Shown here: piece by piece, positions 8,513 through 17,554 of the stretch
Layout of the letters: each line of letters opens with the position of its first letter
Position numbering within the stretch: the first letter of the stretch is position 1
From: Nostoc punctiforme NIES-2108
Lineage (GTDB): Bacteria; Cyanobacteriota; Cyanobacteriia; Cyanobacteriales; Nostocaceae
Direction of reading: 5' to 3'
Assembly (NCBI GenBank): GCA_003326195.1
Contig: LXQE01000160.1
Span: forward strand, 98,276-153,384
DNA: 55,109 nt
Program-made: the position numbers and the translations under genes
Notes under the pieces: generated by a model
Databases searched by the model: none
What the model was told of the DNA's origin: nothing
What the model saw: the letters and a program-made list of their open reading frames with translations, nothing else

Positions 8513-9148
8513 CTATTGAAAGGATATGTCGTATTTGCCTCCACGCTCAAGAGCGGTTTTGTAAGCAGGTCGTTCGTGAATGCGCTCGACAAATTCTTTG
8601 AGCTTTGGCCGGTTCTTGACCTCTTCGGGGAGTGCAGCGACTGCTTCCAAGGGAAAGCTCATTTGGATATCGGCGGCAGTAAATTCATTGCCTGCAAACC
8701 ACGTATTTTTACGGAGTTCGTCTTCTATGTAGTCAAAGTGAAGTTTGATTTGGGGCGCGACGAATCCGCTAACTACGCTGCTGTCACCTGCCCCGAAATT
8801 GTTCAATACCAGCCGCATTACCAGTGGTGGCATTGCCGAACCTTCGGCATAATGCAGCCAATACTTATAGCGCAGATGCTCTGGCGTACCGGATGCCGGG
8901 ACTAGCCGACCATTACCATAGCGATCAACTAAGTATTCAATAATTGCACCCGACTCAGCGATCGTCAAGTCTGCATCTGTGATTACTGGTGACTTGCCGA
9001 GGGGATGGACTTGGCGCAGCGACTCCGGTGCCATCATCGTCTTGGGATCGCGTTCATAGAATTTGATTTCGTATTCGATACCTAATTCTTCAAGCAGCCA
9101 CAGCACACGCTGCGATCGCGAGTTGTTAAGATGATGCACAGTTATCAT
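8513..9148 (-). CDS. Glutathione S-transferase family protein
   Basis: A 211-residue cytosolic GST. The N-terminal thioredoxin fold begins MITVHHLNNSRSQRVLW, where the Ser after NN is the likely catalytic position. VHPLGKSPVITD holds the cis-proline that binds glutathione, followed by ESGAIIEYLVDRYG. The C-terminal helical domain contains FTAADIQMSFPLEAV, the usual N-capping box region. Substrate cannot be told; detoxification or peroxide defence is typical. A good Shine-Dalgarno AGGAA sits about 9 bases before the ATG at 9148. It is convergent with opcA and divergent from cobB. Confidence 0.93.
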   Translation of the reverse strand: MITVHHLNNSRSQRVLWLLEELGIEYEIKFYERDPKTMMAPESLRQVHPLGKSPVITDADLTIAESGAIIEYLVDRYGNGRLVPASGTPEHLRYKYWLHYAEGSAMPPLVMRLVLNNFGAGDSSVVSGFVAPQIKLHFDYIEDELRKNTWFAGNEFTAADIQMSFPLEAVAALPEEVKNRPKLKEFVERIHERPAYKTALERGGKYDISFQ

Positions 9149-9383
9149 AAAACGTTCCTTTTTTGGTAGCTTATTGCTATCTGACTTTCAGCTAATTTCC
9201 AACTATACTATTAGACTTTTTCAGCCTAACTCCCCTAATTGGCTGGTTTTCTTGTTTCTAATTGGTATAAGTTTGAGTTAGTTGGTTTGATAAATCCGTG
9301 TATCTGCTTTTGCAAAAAGCGACGATGGACGCACAGCCAATAATCGAAATAGTTGCTACATAAAAACCTTATTTGTTTCATTT

Positions 9384-10793
9384 ATGGCTTTAGTCATTGC
9401 CGGGGAACGTAGTGGGGTGGGTAAGACAACAGTCACGCTCACCCTTTTAGCATCTTTACGCCGTCGCGATCGCTTGGTGCAATCTTTTAAGGTGGGGCCA
9501 GACTACATCGATCCGATGTTTCATCAACACGTAACTGGTCGTGCTTGTCGCAATTTAGACCCAGTATTGACTTCTGAAGCCTACGTTCAGCAATGTTTTA
9601 CCCGTCATAGTCAACTGAGTGAATACTCCCTAGTGGAAGGGGTAATGGGGTTGTTTGATGGAATTGGGCATGGGGAATTGGGCATGGGGCATGGGCAAGA
9701 AAAGCAAAAATTAACTGATTTTGCGAGTACGGCACACATTGCACGGCTGTTAGATTTACCTGTGGTGTTGGTGATTGATTGCAGCCGTTTATCTGGTTCT
9801 GTGGCTGCGATCGCTCACGGCTATCGATCTTTTGATCCCCGAATTAAAATAGCTGGGGTAGTATTAAATCGTGTGGGAAGCGATCGCCATCTCTCTCTCC
9901 TCAAAGATTCTCTAGAACCCTTACAGTTAAACATTCTCGGCGTAATGCGCCGTCAAGATAATATCACAATTCCTGATCGCCACCTGGGTTTAGTACCCAC
10001 AGCCGAACTTCCCGAACTCAATGCTTTAATCGATCGCCTCGCGGATTTAGGAGATACTTGCTTCGATTGGCAGCATTTATTACCTTTGTTAAAATCAGAA
10101 CCCCTTTCTCCCTCTACTTCATCCTCCTTATCTCCCTCATCCCCAGTTAGGATTGCAGTAGCCCGCGATCGCGCTTTTAATTTTTATTACCAAGACAATC
10201 TCGATTTGCTGCAACAGCTTGGTGCAGAATTGGTTTTCTGGAGTCCCTTAGAAGATGCTGGTATACCAAAAGATATCCAGGGAATGTATTTTGGCGGTGG
10301 TTTCCCGGAAGTTTTTGCCCAGCAACTCGCAGAAAATACTAGCGTTCGTCATGCAGTGAAAACGGCAATACTTAAAGGAATGCCTACGGTTGCCGAATGC
10401 GGAGGATTGATGTATCTGTGTGACCAAATTATCGATTTTGAAGGTAAATCTTGGTCAATGGCGGGAGTGCTACCAACATCTGCTGTGATGGGTGGGCGTT
10501 TAACTTTGGGCTATCGTCGTGCAGTCGCTTTGCAAGATAATTTGTTAGTTAAAGCAAATACAACTGTTTACGGACATGAGTTTCATCGTTCCCATTTAAC
10601 CTTAACTCCCACTCAGCCCCTATTTGAAACTTCTCGCTACGATTGTGAAGAAAATATGGGATGTGAAGGATGGGGTTTACCTGCAAATATTCATGCTTCT
10701 TATGTTCATCAGCATTGGGGAGAAAGTAGAGAAATTCCCCAGCAGTTTCTTAAAGAATGTCTAAAAGTAGCATCTTCAGGAACGTGTATTTAA
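9384..10793 (+). CDS. cobB: Cobyrinic acid a,c-diamide synthase
   Basis: Amidates the a and c side chains of cobyrinic acid with glutamine and ATP, in the corrin pathway (here probably towards pseudocobalamin). The N-terminal dethiobiotin-synthetase-like ATPase domain has the P-loop GERSGVGKTT (residues 7-16) and KVGPDYIDPMFH. The C-terminal class I amidotransferase domain has the nucleophile C339 in AECGGLMYL and a terminal ASYVHQHWG. Length is 469 residues, near normal. Two oddities are seen: residues about 92-108 (LFDGIGHGELGMGHGQEKQ) are encoded by CCCATGC-type tandem repeats within the ATPase domain, and the interdomain linker (about 241-254, Ser/Pro-rich) is also low-complexity. Confidence 0.95.
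   Translation: MALVIAGERSGVGKTTVTLTLLASLRRRDRLVQSFKVGPDYIDPMFHQHVTGRACRNLDPVLTSEAYVQQCFTRHSQLSEYSLVEGVMGLFDGIGHGELGMGHGQEKQKLTDFASTAHIARLLDLPVVLVIDCSRLSGSVAAIAHGYRSFDPRIKIAGVVLNRVGSDRHLSLLKDSLEPLQLNILGVMRRQDNITIPDRHLGLVPTAELPELNALIDRLADLGDTCFDWQHLLPLLKSEPLSPSTSSSLSPSSPVRIAVARDRAFNFYYQDNLDLLQQLGAELVFWSPLEDAGIPKDIQGMYFGGGFPEVFAQQLAENTSVRHAVKTAILKGMPTVAECGGLMYLCDQIIDFEGKSWSMAGVLPTSAVMGGRLTLGYRRAVALQDNLLVKANTTVYGHEFHRSHLTLTPTQPLFETSRYDCEENMGCEGWGLPANIHASYVHQHWGESREIPQQFLKECLKVASSGTCI
9661..9697. repeat. Heptamer tandem repeat inside cobB
   Basis: Units of GGGCATG and GGGAATT, the complement of the CCCATGC/CCCAATG units found in the tal-zwf spacer, lie inside the cobB frame. The frame is kept and no stop is created, so the gene has absorbed an intergenic-type repeat as a Gly/His-rich loop. 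Confidence 0.8.
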
Positions 10794-10871
10794 GCCAAGA
10801 TCAGTATAGATAACCCCAAAACCCTCATGTAGAGACGCGATTTATCGCGGAGTATAGGGACAAAGATACAC

Positions 10872-10900
10872 AAAAAGGCAGTGAAAGAATTCACCGCCTT
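10872..10900 (-). terminator. Rho-independent terminator of the TerB-like gene
   Basis: On the reverse strand AAGGCGGTGAA pairs with TTCACTGCCTT (one G-T or mismatch pair), with a four-base loop and a run of T directly after. It lies 27 bases past the stop of the reverse-strand gene at 10927. Confidence 0.7.
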
Positions 10901-10926
10901 CTCTTGGAGAAACTTATAACCCCATG

Positions 10927-11349
10927 TTAGTTTTGCACTTCAACCCAACGGCGGTAAAGCTTTTGAATTTGTTTGAGAAGCGCAGTATGAGCTGGTTGAG
11001 TTGAGTCATTCTGCTTTGCCATATCCTGCAATTGAGTCAGGAGTCTAGCTTCTTCGACAGCAACTTCACCATCACTATAAATTAAACCACTGATGGCTTC
11101 AATCAGATTTTCGCAATCTTCAAGACTGGGGCGATCGCCTAGATACTCCTGCACCCAGTCGTAGCATTCTTTTGGCTGCACAGGAACTAATTCGTACAGC
11201 CAAGGCTTAATTTCTGGATCATTAGCTAAACCTTTTGCTTGAGCTATTTCGCGGAGATATTGCCGTTCTTCTGGCTGGATTCTGCCATCGATCCAGGCGG
11301 CTCCAATCAGGATTTTAACTAAGTTTTTTACATTGGAAGGGGAAACCAT
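10927..11349 (-). CDS. TerB-like (tellurite resistance TerB fold) protein
   Basis: A 140-residue helical protein. GAAWIDGRIQPEERQYL near residues 16-32 and SGLIYSDGEVAVEEARLL near 86-103 are two copies of the TerB-type DG...E metal-binding pattern, so it belongs to the TerB-like (DUF533-related) helical fold. The general family is thought to sit in membrane-linked stress complexes; its role in cyanobacteria is not known. The start has a strong AGGAGG about 7 bases upstream. It lies 57 bases downstream of rsmB on the same strand and could be cotranscribed, ending at its own hairpin terminator. Confidence 0.8.
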   Translation of the reverse strand: MVSPSNVKNLVKILIGAAWIDGRIQPEERQYLREIAQAKGLANDPEIKPWLYELVPVQPKECYDWVQEYLGDRPSLEDCENLIEAISGLIYSDGEVAVEEARLLTQLQDMAKQNDSTQPAHTALLKQIQKLYRRWVEVQN

Positions 11350-11406
11350 TGCTGCCTCCTCTGGTAGATTCAGGCCTCCACCAAATCGTACAATCCCAAA
11401 CAGTAT

Positions 11407-12906
11407 TCATTCGGAATTATTGGTTTTTCTTAAGCGCACCATAAAAAAACCATCCATATCCTGTCGATGGGGCCAAAGTTTAAACCAACCTTGAGGTGTC
11501 CTCTCGGTAGAATCAGGTAACTCAATGCCAATGGGAGACTCAATTTGCCAATCAGGTGACTCAGCTAAAAATGCCGAAATTACTTCTTCATTTTCTGCTG
11601 GATGCAATGTACAGGTAGCATAAACTAATACACCACCAGGTTTGACAAAAGTTGATGTATGTGTCAACAATTCTCGTTGCAGCACCGAAAGTTCTTGGAC
11701 GGATTCTGGTGTCTGTCGCCAACGCGCATCAGGATGACGGTGCATGGTTCCCAAACCAGAACATGGAGCATCGAGTAATACTCGGTCTGCGGTGTTTTGA
11801 AATTGATTGAAGTGGCGACTGTCGCCAGTGTAAATTTGAATAGATTGTAAATTTAGCCGTTGAGAATTTTCTTGGAGTTTGCGAAGACGAGAAGGAGTGC
11901 GATCGCAAGCCCAAATTTTACCCTCATCTGCCATTAATTCAGCGATGTGGGTTGTTTTCCCTCCTGGTGCTGCACAGGCATCAATTACCACTTCACCTGG
12001 TTGGGGGTCGAGCAAATGACCTACCAATTGAGCGCTGCTATCTTGTACAGTCCACCAACCTTCTTTAAAACCCGGTAGTTTTTGAATTGACCCAGTATTA
12101 CCAATAAATCGTAAAGCTTGCGGTAAATGAGGAATCCGGCTCACCAAAATACCGACAGATTGCAAAGCCGCCTCAACTTCCTCGATGGAAATGCGAAGTG
12201 GATTGATGCGTAAGTCAATTGTTGGTGGTTGGTTCATCCATTCACACAGTTGTTCTGTATCAGTCAAACCCAATTGTTCTAACCAAACTTGAATAATCCA
12301 GTCAGGAAAACTGTGTAAAATGCCCAAGCGTTCCACCTGACTTTTAAAAGTTAACGCGAAACCTAACCCCCCAGCCCCCTTCCCTACTAGGGAAGGGGGA
12401 GAATTCAAAGCCTCTCCCCTTTTAGGGGAGAGGTTTGGAGAGAGGTTTTCCAGATCCGGTGAAAAGTCAGAAAATCCAGTAGAATTTTCTGGAAGTTGTA
12501 ACGGATCGCCCTTTATCTTCTCTGCAAGGCGGATGTATTGTCGTAATAGACCGTTAACAAAACCCGTGAGTCCAGAAAAACCGTTTTCTTTAGCGAGTTG
12601 GACTGTGGTATTAACAGCAGCTGAGGCGGGAATACGCTCTTGATAACGCAGTTGATAAAAGCCTAGATGTAAGATGGTACGCAGGTCTTGTGGTTGTTGA
12701 TGAGATTTCTTTTTAGCGAGTTGATCGATGAGAGTATCGAGGGTGCGTTGCCTTCTGACGCTCCCATAAACCAATTCTGTTACTAAGCGGCGATCGTTAT
12801 CAGGCAAATTAACTTTTTGTAGTACTCTATCTAGGGCAACATCAGCATAAGCCCCCTTATGAACATCTCGTAGGGCGATAAAAGCTAATTGACGGGGGTT
12901 TGTCAT
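11407..12906 (-). CDS. rsmB: 16S rRNA (cytosine(967)-C(5))-methyltransferase RsmB
   Basis: Methylates C967 of 16S rRNA (also called Sun/Fmu). The N-terminal NusB-like RNA-binding domain covers about residues 5-145 (YADVALDRVLQKV, LVYGSVRRQRTLD). The C-terminal RsmB domain has the SAM loop DACAAPGGKTTH, the motif IV LDAPCSGLGTM and the motif VI ATCTLHPAENEE; the two Cys are the release and nucleophile residues. TTG at 12921 is also in frame, but the ATG at 12906 (MTNPRQLAF) matches the family better. About 35 residues (near 147-182) between the two domains come from an inserted dispersed repeat, read in frame, making the 499-residue product longer than the usual 440-450. Confidence 0.95.
   Translation of the reverse strand: MTNPRQLAFIALRDVHKGAYADVALDRVLQKVNLPDNDRRLVTELVYGSVRRQRTLDTLIDQLAKKKSHQQPQDLRTILHLGFYQLRYQERIPASAAVNTTVQLAKENGFSGLTGFVNGLLRQYIRLAEKIKGDPLQLPENSTGFSDFSPDLENLSPNLSPKRGEALNSPPSLVGKGAGGLGFALTFKSQVERLGILHSFPDWIIQVWLEQLGLTDTEQLCEWMNQPPTIDLRINPLRISIEEVEAALQSVGILVSRIPHLPQALRFIGNTGSIQKLPGFKEGWWTVQDSSAQLVGHLLDPQPGEVVIDACAAPGGKTTHIAELMADEGKIWACDRTPSRLRKLQENSQRLNLQSIQIYTGDSRHFNQFQNTADRVLLDAPCSGLGTMHRHPDARWRQTPESVQELSVLQRELLTHTSTFVKPGGVLVYATCTLHPAENEEVISAFLAESPDWQIESPIGIELPDSTERTPQGWFKLWPHRQDMDGFFMVRLRKTNNSE
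12360..12451. repeat. Dispersed cyanobacterial repeat inserted in rsmB
   Basis: The stretch contains two inner palindromes: CCCCTTCCCT with AGGGAAGGGG and CCTCTCCCC with GGGGAGAGG. On the reverse strand it is read as Ser-Pro-Lys-Arg-Gly and Gly-Lys-Gly-Ala-Gly-Gly motifs. A related copy lies between the ATP-grasp and SET genes near 21798-21890. The insertion keeps the frame and lies in the linker between the two RsmB domains. Confidence 0.8.
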
Positions 12907-12960
12907 GGAAACTTGATTCAAGAGTCAGAAGGCTTTTGTATTCTAACTCCCAACTCTGCC

Positions 12961-13025
12961 AATTTTAGATTTTGAATTTTAGATTTTGGATTGAAGTAAA
13001 AATCTAAAATCTAAAATCCAAAATT
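12961..13025. repeat. AAATCTAAAAT-type repeats between rsmB and the invertase gene
   Basis: Forward TTTTAGATTTTGAATT units face AAATCTAAAATCC units, giving an AT-rich inverted arrangement. The same AAAATCCAAAATT word ends the repeat block upstream of zwf near 4915-4930. Confidence 0.7.
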
Positions 13026-13046
13026 GAATAACTCCCAACTTTCCTA

Positions 13047-14549
13047 TCAAGTCATATATGGGTCTACACTGGCGATTTCAAACTCACATGCTCTAGAAAC
13101 CTGTTCTGCTGGTAATTTTCCAAAGCTGATTAATGGTAAAGAAGTGGGATCTGCCATCAGTTCTTTTGCTAATAAGAACCCAGTGATAGTCCAAGTTTGA
13201 TATTTCCTAGCTTGTTTCCCAATCAGTCGCCCTTTTTTCCCATCGTAATACTCTGGCCATTCATCTGTACTGAGGCGTCCTTGGGCAGTTTCAATCGCCT
13301 TTTGTGCGAGATTTGTTCTATTAGTTTTCACAGCCGCCGCCGCCAACATCCACATTAAAACTGGCCAACTACCAGCATTATGATACGACCAAGGTATATT
13401 TTTGGGGTCACATCCAGTCACAATTCTGTATTCTTCATGTTCCAAAGCTGGGAAACAAATTTTCATTGGCATATCTCCCACCAAATCATCCCATCGTTCC
13501 TCAATGAGAGTCATAATCGCTTGTGACTGTTCTTCGGTGGCTAAGTCGGAAATGATTGCCATTAAGTTTCCGAGTGAAAAGAAGCGAGTATCTAGCTGCG
13601 ACGGCCCAACATTTCCTGCTAGATAACCACCTTTTTTTGGTAGCCACTTATCTAATTCATAATAGGGAACAGAATCTACATATATGTTGAACAGATTAAC
13701 AGCAGCCTTGCCATATTCTTCACTTTTGAAGCGATAAATTGCATTCAGACGATTAATATCTATCCAATAATGCTGGCGAATATGAGCGCATAAAAGAGGT
13801 AAACGGTTATCAATGGCTTCAACAATATCAGAATTACCTTTACAAATTAGCAGTTCACGAGATGCACGCAATGCCGTGTAAAAGAGGACTTGCAATTCTA
13901 AAGGATGCCCATAAATGCCCATACGACGGTCAATCATACAAGCACCATCTGGAACCAATAGCGTTGGGTACATATCAAAACGATTCGCCAAGCAGATTTC
14001 CATGATTAACCTGATACCATTTTGGAATTCAGGTTGATAGGCGAGAGAAAAATCTTTTGTGGAGACTACATAAGCGCGCAATAAAATAATCCACCATAGA
14101 CAAGAGTCTACAGGTGTAACTCTAGCGATCGCATGTTCACCAAAGTCTGCTTCTAAATATTCTTTTCCATTGTCTGATACCACTTTAAAGCTAGCTGGTA
14201 TTAATCCTCTTCCCGGCTTATAGGCATCTAATGCCTTTTCTTTAGGCTGTAACTTTAAGGTTTCTTCTAAGAAATTACGAACAATATCGGTTCTACCTTT
14301 GATCAGAAAAATTAGAGCAGAAGAAACAAAATCCCGAACAAAGCACTGATCGTAATTGAGCGCCTCTACAGAGGCATCATAAGCGGCTACTGTCCCAACA
14401 GGGCGACCTTGATAATAGAGAATTGATTTTTCTAGTGCTAGCCATGCTTCTTCCACTTCTTTTAAATTCTCAGTAGTTTCCAATTCATTTAGGTGCATTG
14501 ACAGAATAACTCCATAAGGATTGTGAATTTGTGGTAGATGTGTGTTCAT
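13047..14549 (-). CDS. Alkaline/neutral invertase (glycoside hydrolase family 100)
   Basis: Splits sucrose into glucose and fructose in the cytoplasm; in Nostoc-type cyanobacteria such enzymes help feed sucrose carbon into heterocysts. The 500 residues show the GH100 signatures DQCFVRDFVSSAL (about 67-79), the VTPVDSCLWW motif whose Asp148 is the likely catalytic acid, GHPLELQVLFY, and PWSYHNAGSWPVLMW. The C-terminal DEWPEYYDG carries the probable second carboxylate, and ARKYQTWTITGFLLA follows. The protein has no signal peptide. The exact start is uncertain: ATG at 14549 has a weak ribosome site and an inner ATG (residue 18) is possible. Neighbour genes do not form an operon with it. Confidence 0.95.
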   Translation of the reverse strand: MNTHLPQIHNPYGVILSMHLNELETTENLKEVEEAWLALEKSILYYQGRPVGTVAAYDASVEALNYDQCFVRDFVSSALIFLIKGRTDIVRNFLEETLKLQPKEKALDAYKPGRGLIPASFKVVSDNGKEYLEADFGEHAIARVTPVDSCLWWIILLRAYVVSTKDFSLAYQPEFQNGIRLIMEICLANRFDMYPTLLVPDGACMIDRRMGIYGHPLELQVLFYTALRASRELLICKGNSDIVEAIDNRLPLLCAHIRQHYWIDINRLNAIYRFKSEEYGKAAVNLFNIYVDSVPYYELDKWLPKKGGYLAGNVGPSQLDTRFFSLGNLMAIISDLATEEQSQAIMTLIEERWDDLVGDMPMKICFPALEHEEYRIVTGCDPKNIPWSYHNAGSWPVLMWMLAAAAVKTNRTNLAQKAIETAQGRLSTDEWPEYYDGKKGRLIGKQARKYQTWTITGFLLAKELMADPTSLPLISFGKLPAEQVSRACEFEIASVDPYMT

Positions 14550-15094
14550 TTATTATTTTTGCTATTCTCAGCATAACAAAAACGATTCTTTTAATAGCAA
14601 ACATAATTAGGCAAAAAAATAATCAACTAACAAGGGATAAAAATACTGACATTTATGCAAATTTATTGTTAGTTCATTGCTTGTAATCTATTACTATTTT
14701 GGTGAATTATAGTTATTGTTCTCCACCATAAGTAGTAACATGATTGCTAAAAACAGTCACCTAAGATATATTTTTAGATTATTTATTGTTCCGTTGTCTG
14801 TCCAGAATCTTTGCTTTACCAAATAAAAACATATCTTCAGTGGTGTTTAGGATCTGTGTGAAGTTGAAACTGGTTGCAGTATATTTACTTGAGCAGGATT
14901 AGTTCTTGACACTAAGAAGTCAGATTTTCCCCTATTATCTAATAATTTATAACGTTTTTTCTGAATATGCAAGATGAAGGCTAGAAAATTTTAATATGTC
15001 AATACTTCTCAAGGGTTAAATATCTTACCCTGCTGACAGATGATATGGGATGTTTATCGGAGTGCGTCAAAAATAATCAAGAGTGCTGAGTTGA
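14550..15094. other. AT-rich intergenic region upstream of the invertase gene
   Basis: About 545 bases without a gene. It is very AT-rich with many stops in all frames. It must hold the invertase promoter on the reverse strand; I see no confident boxes. Confidence 0.4.
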
Positions 15095-15661
15095 AATACC
15101 GCCTATTCTGTTGATTGTTTATGCCCAAAAAACATACCAAACCGCATTATCTGTTTTTGTATTGGAGCTTGTTTGGGTTATGAAAAAGTTACAATTACAC
15201 GGCTTTCTGATACATCAGATGGTAATTCTGAAAGTTGTATATTACCGTTCTTGTACACTCCTTCAATCGATTGCAACATTAGTATTTACCAAATTTGTAC
15301 TAATGTAAATTATAAAGTTAATACTAAAAAGATGCTGATTTGCTTAAAAACATCAAATTTTTAGGCTGCACTGACGCTAGCTGCTACCGTACCTTACTTC
15401 CCCATGTTCGAGCTTATCTGCCAAAACACGCAGAGCTTTAAACCTACCAGCCGTAGCTCTGCTAAAAAACTCTGTAGCGATCGCCAACCTCTATAAACAC
15501 ATCATATCCATTATGTCAAGCAAGCCTCCACTTTTATTAATCAGCAAATAGGCGAACTTGAACCAAAACCCATACGCAATCAGGGAATTATCAACAACCC
15601 TGATGAAATCTACAGAAAAGATGGAATAACATTTGTGTGTGCTTCAACAAATTGTGTATAA
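15095..15661 (+). pseudogene. Possible decayed gene, one frame with two internal stops
   Basis: One forward frame is open from 15095 to 15661 except for TAG at 15362-15364 and TAA at 15494-15496, that is about 186 sense codons with two internal stops in sequence that is otherwise rich in stops. The segments look protein-like: GYEKVTITRLSDTSDGNSES, then VPYFPMFELICQNTQ, then FINQQIGELEPKPIRNQGII. No family is recognised and no start with a ribosome site is visible. It could be a dead gene fragment left of the transporter gene, or chance. Confidence 0.3.
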
Positions 15662-15678
15662 GAGTTGAAAATGACGAT

Positions 15679-17364
15679 ATGGCAACATCTGATATCCTCA
15701 AAGAACCATTGCTTTTGCGCTTGAGTCGCTTGTTTGGTGGACTGCGTGGCGATTTGACGGGAGGACTAACAGCAGCAGTGGTAGCATTGCCTTTGGCTTT
15801 AGCCTTTGCGGTGGCCAGTGGCGTGGAACCAAAGGCGGGACTTTACACCGCAATTGTGGCGGGAATTGTCGCCGCAATTTTTGGTGGTTCCTCAGTACAG
15901 ATTACAGGGCCAACAGGTGCAATGGCTGTGGTTTTGGTGGGAATTGTCGCCAAGTACGGCCTTGAGAAAGTTTGGATTGCTGGGGTAATGGCTGGGATTA
16001 TCCAGATTGCCTTGGGGGTTGCCAAACTTGGACAGTTAGTAAAGTTTATTCCCTATCCGGTGACAGCAGGTTTTACTAATGGTATTGCCGTTATTATTTT
16101 TTGCGGTCAGTTAAATAATTTCTTTGGTTTAAAATTACCACGTAGCGAACATTTTTTGCCCGGACTGTGGCAAAGTCTAACTCATGTGGAAGCTCTAAAC
16201 TGGGCAGCAGTTGCCTTAGCAGTTGTGGTGATTGCCACCAATGTTTTATGGCCCAGAATCAATACGACAATACCAGGTTCTTTAGTGGGACTGGTGTTAG
16301 CTACTGCGATCGCTTCTGCTTTCCATTTGAATGTACCAACAATTGGCACGATTCCTCAATCTTTACCGATGCCTCAAGGTATTCCCCACTGGAATGATTT
16401 TAGTGTGATTCGGGAACTAATTAACCCGGCTTTGGCTTTAGCTGCACTAGGAAGTATTGAATCGTTGCTATCGGCGGTGGTGGCTGATGGTATGACTGTC
16501 AGCGAGAAACATAATAGCGATCGCGAATTAATTGGTCAAGGCTTGGCTAATATGATTGTACCATTTTTTGGTGGTATCCCTGCCACTGGTGCGATCGCTC
16601 GAACTGCTGTAAATGTCCGTTCTGGCGGCAAAACCCGACTATCTGGGGTAATTCACGGTCTTGCTTTAGCCATCATCGTTTTAACTTTAGCACCCCTAGC
16701 AGCGCAGATTCCTTTAGCAGCACTTGCTGGAATTTTGATGGTGGTTAGTCTGCGGATGATTGAGTGGGAAGCCATTGGTTTATTAATGCGTGCTACCTAC
16801 TCCGACTTTGCTGTGATGATTCTCACCTGGTTGGTGACAATCTTGTTTGACTTAGTTCTCGCTGTCGAAGTGGGATTGATTGCAGCCGGAGCCTTGTTCA
16901 TCAAACGGATGAGCGATTTAAGCTTAGTTAAAATACCTGAAACCGAAGTATTTCCCCCTGGTACTCCTCTAGAATTAGGTAAGGAAATTGCCGTTTATCG
17001 GGTAGATGGCCCCGTATTTTTTGGTGCTGCTGAACGATTTGCTACCTTCCTCCGCGATGAACCGGAAGTGAAATATTTAATTTTGCGGTTGCGGTTTGTG
17101 CCAAATATGGACACAACTGGATTAGTCGCCTTAGAAGATATTTATCATGACTTGGAACGGCACAATTGCCGCTTAATTCTCACAGGTTTACAACCCGAAG
17201 TCCAACAACTACTAGAACGTACAGGATTGTTAAAAACAATTGGGTTATCAAATTGTTTTGAAACAACTACAGAGGCGATTTGCTCTATCTCTCCTCAGAT
17301 TGCATGTTCTCAACCGATAGCAGCTGATTTGAAAACAAAAGAATTGATGGAATTAATTGACTAA
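15679..17364 (+). CDS. SulP family anion transporter with STAS domain
   Basis: An inner-membrane transporter of the SLC26/SulP family (sulfate, bicarbonate or related anions). The 561 residues carry about 10-14 hydrophobic segments starting at LTGGLTAAVVALPLALAFAV, the family motif GSSVQITGPTGAMAVV (about 68-83), and a GGIPATGAIARTAVNVRSGG motif. The C-terminal cytosolic STAS domain (about 440-545) contains VPNMDTTGLVALED. BicA bicarbonate carriers belong to the same family, but the substrate cannot be read from sequence. The ATG at 15679 gives the standard N terminus; the longer frame from 15637 adds residues without homology. A hairpin terminator lies about 70 bases after the stop. Confidence 0.92.
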   Translation: MATSDILKEPLLLRLSRLFGGLRGDLTGGLTAAVVALPLALAFAVASGVEPKAGLYTAIVAGIVAAIFGGSSVQITGPTGAMAVVLVGIVAKYGLEKVWIAGVMAGIIQIALGVAKLGQLVKFIPYPVTAGFTNGIAVIIFCGQLNNFFGLKLPRSEHFLPGLWQSLTHVEALNWAAVALAVVVIATNVLWPRINTTIPGSLVGLVLATAIASAFHLNVPTIGTIPQSLPMPQGIPHWNDFSVIRELINPALALAALGSIESLLSAVVADGMTVSEKHNSDRELIGQGLANMIVPFFGGIPATGAIARTAVNVRSGGKTRLSGVIHGLALAIIVLTLAPLAAQIPLAALAGILMVVSLRMIEWEAIGLLMRATYSDFAVMILTWLVTILFDLVLAVEVGLIAAGALFIKRMSDLSLVKIPETEVFPPGTPLELGKEIAVYRVDGPVFFGAAERFATFLRDEPEVKYLILRLRFVPNMDTTGLVALEDIYHDLERHNCRLILTGLQPEVQQLLERTGLLKTIGLSNCFETTTEAICSISPQIACSQPIAADLKTKELMELID

Positions 17365-17436
17365 CAATATTTGGCCAATTCAATACCCAAAGAACCAAAG
17401 AGGATTTCTTAAAAGTCGCAAAGTATACTAAAAACT

Positions 17437-17468
17437 AAAGCCTGATTCAGCAATGAATACAGGCTTTT
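17437..17468 (+). terminator. Hairpin terminator after the SulP gene
   Basis: AAAGCCTG (17437-17444) pairs with CAGGCTTT (17460-17467), and inside it ATTC pairs with GAAT. A T-rich tract (TTTTGATGTTTTT) follows on the forward strand, and A-rich sequence precedes it, so it may work in both directions. Confidence 0.7.
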
Positions 17469-17519
17469 GATGTTTTTGATTAAATTTGTACAAAGAACTT
17501 TAGTAAATAGACCACGTGA

Positions 17520-17546
17520 TAGGGGCGCAAGGCCTTACACCCCTAC
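17520..17546. repeat. Dispersed palindrome next to the pentapeptide gene end
   Basis: TAGGGG pairs with CCCCTA around GCGCAAGGCCTTACA, a variant of a small palindrome family common in Nostoc. It lies just past the stop of the reverse-strand pentapeptide gene and could serve as its 3' hairpin. Confidence 0.55.
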
Positions 17547-17554
17547 AACAGATG

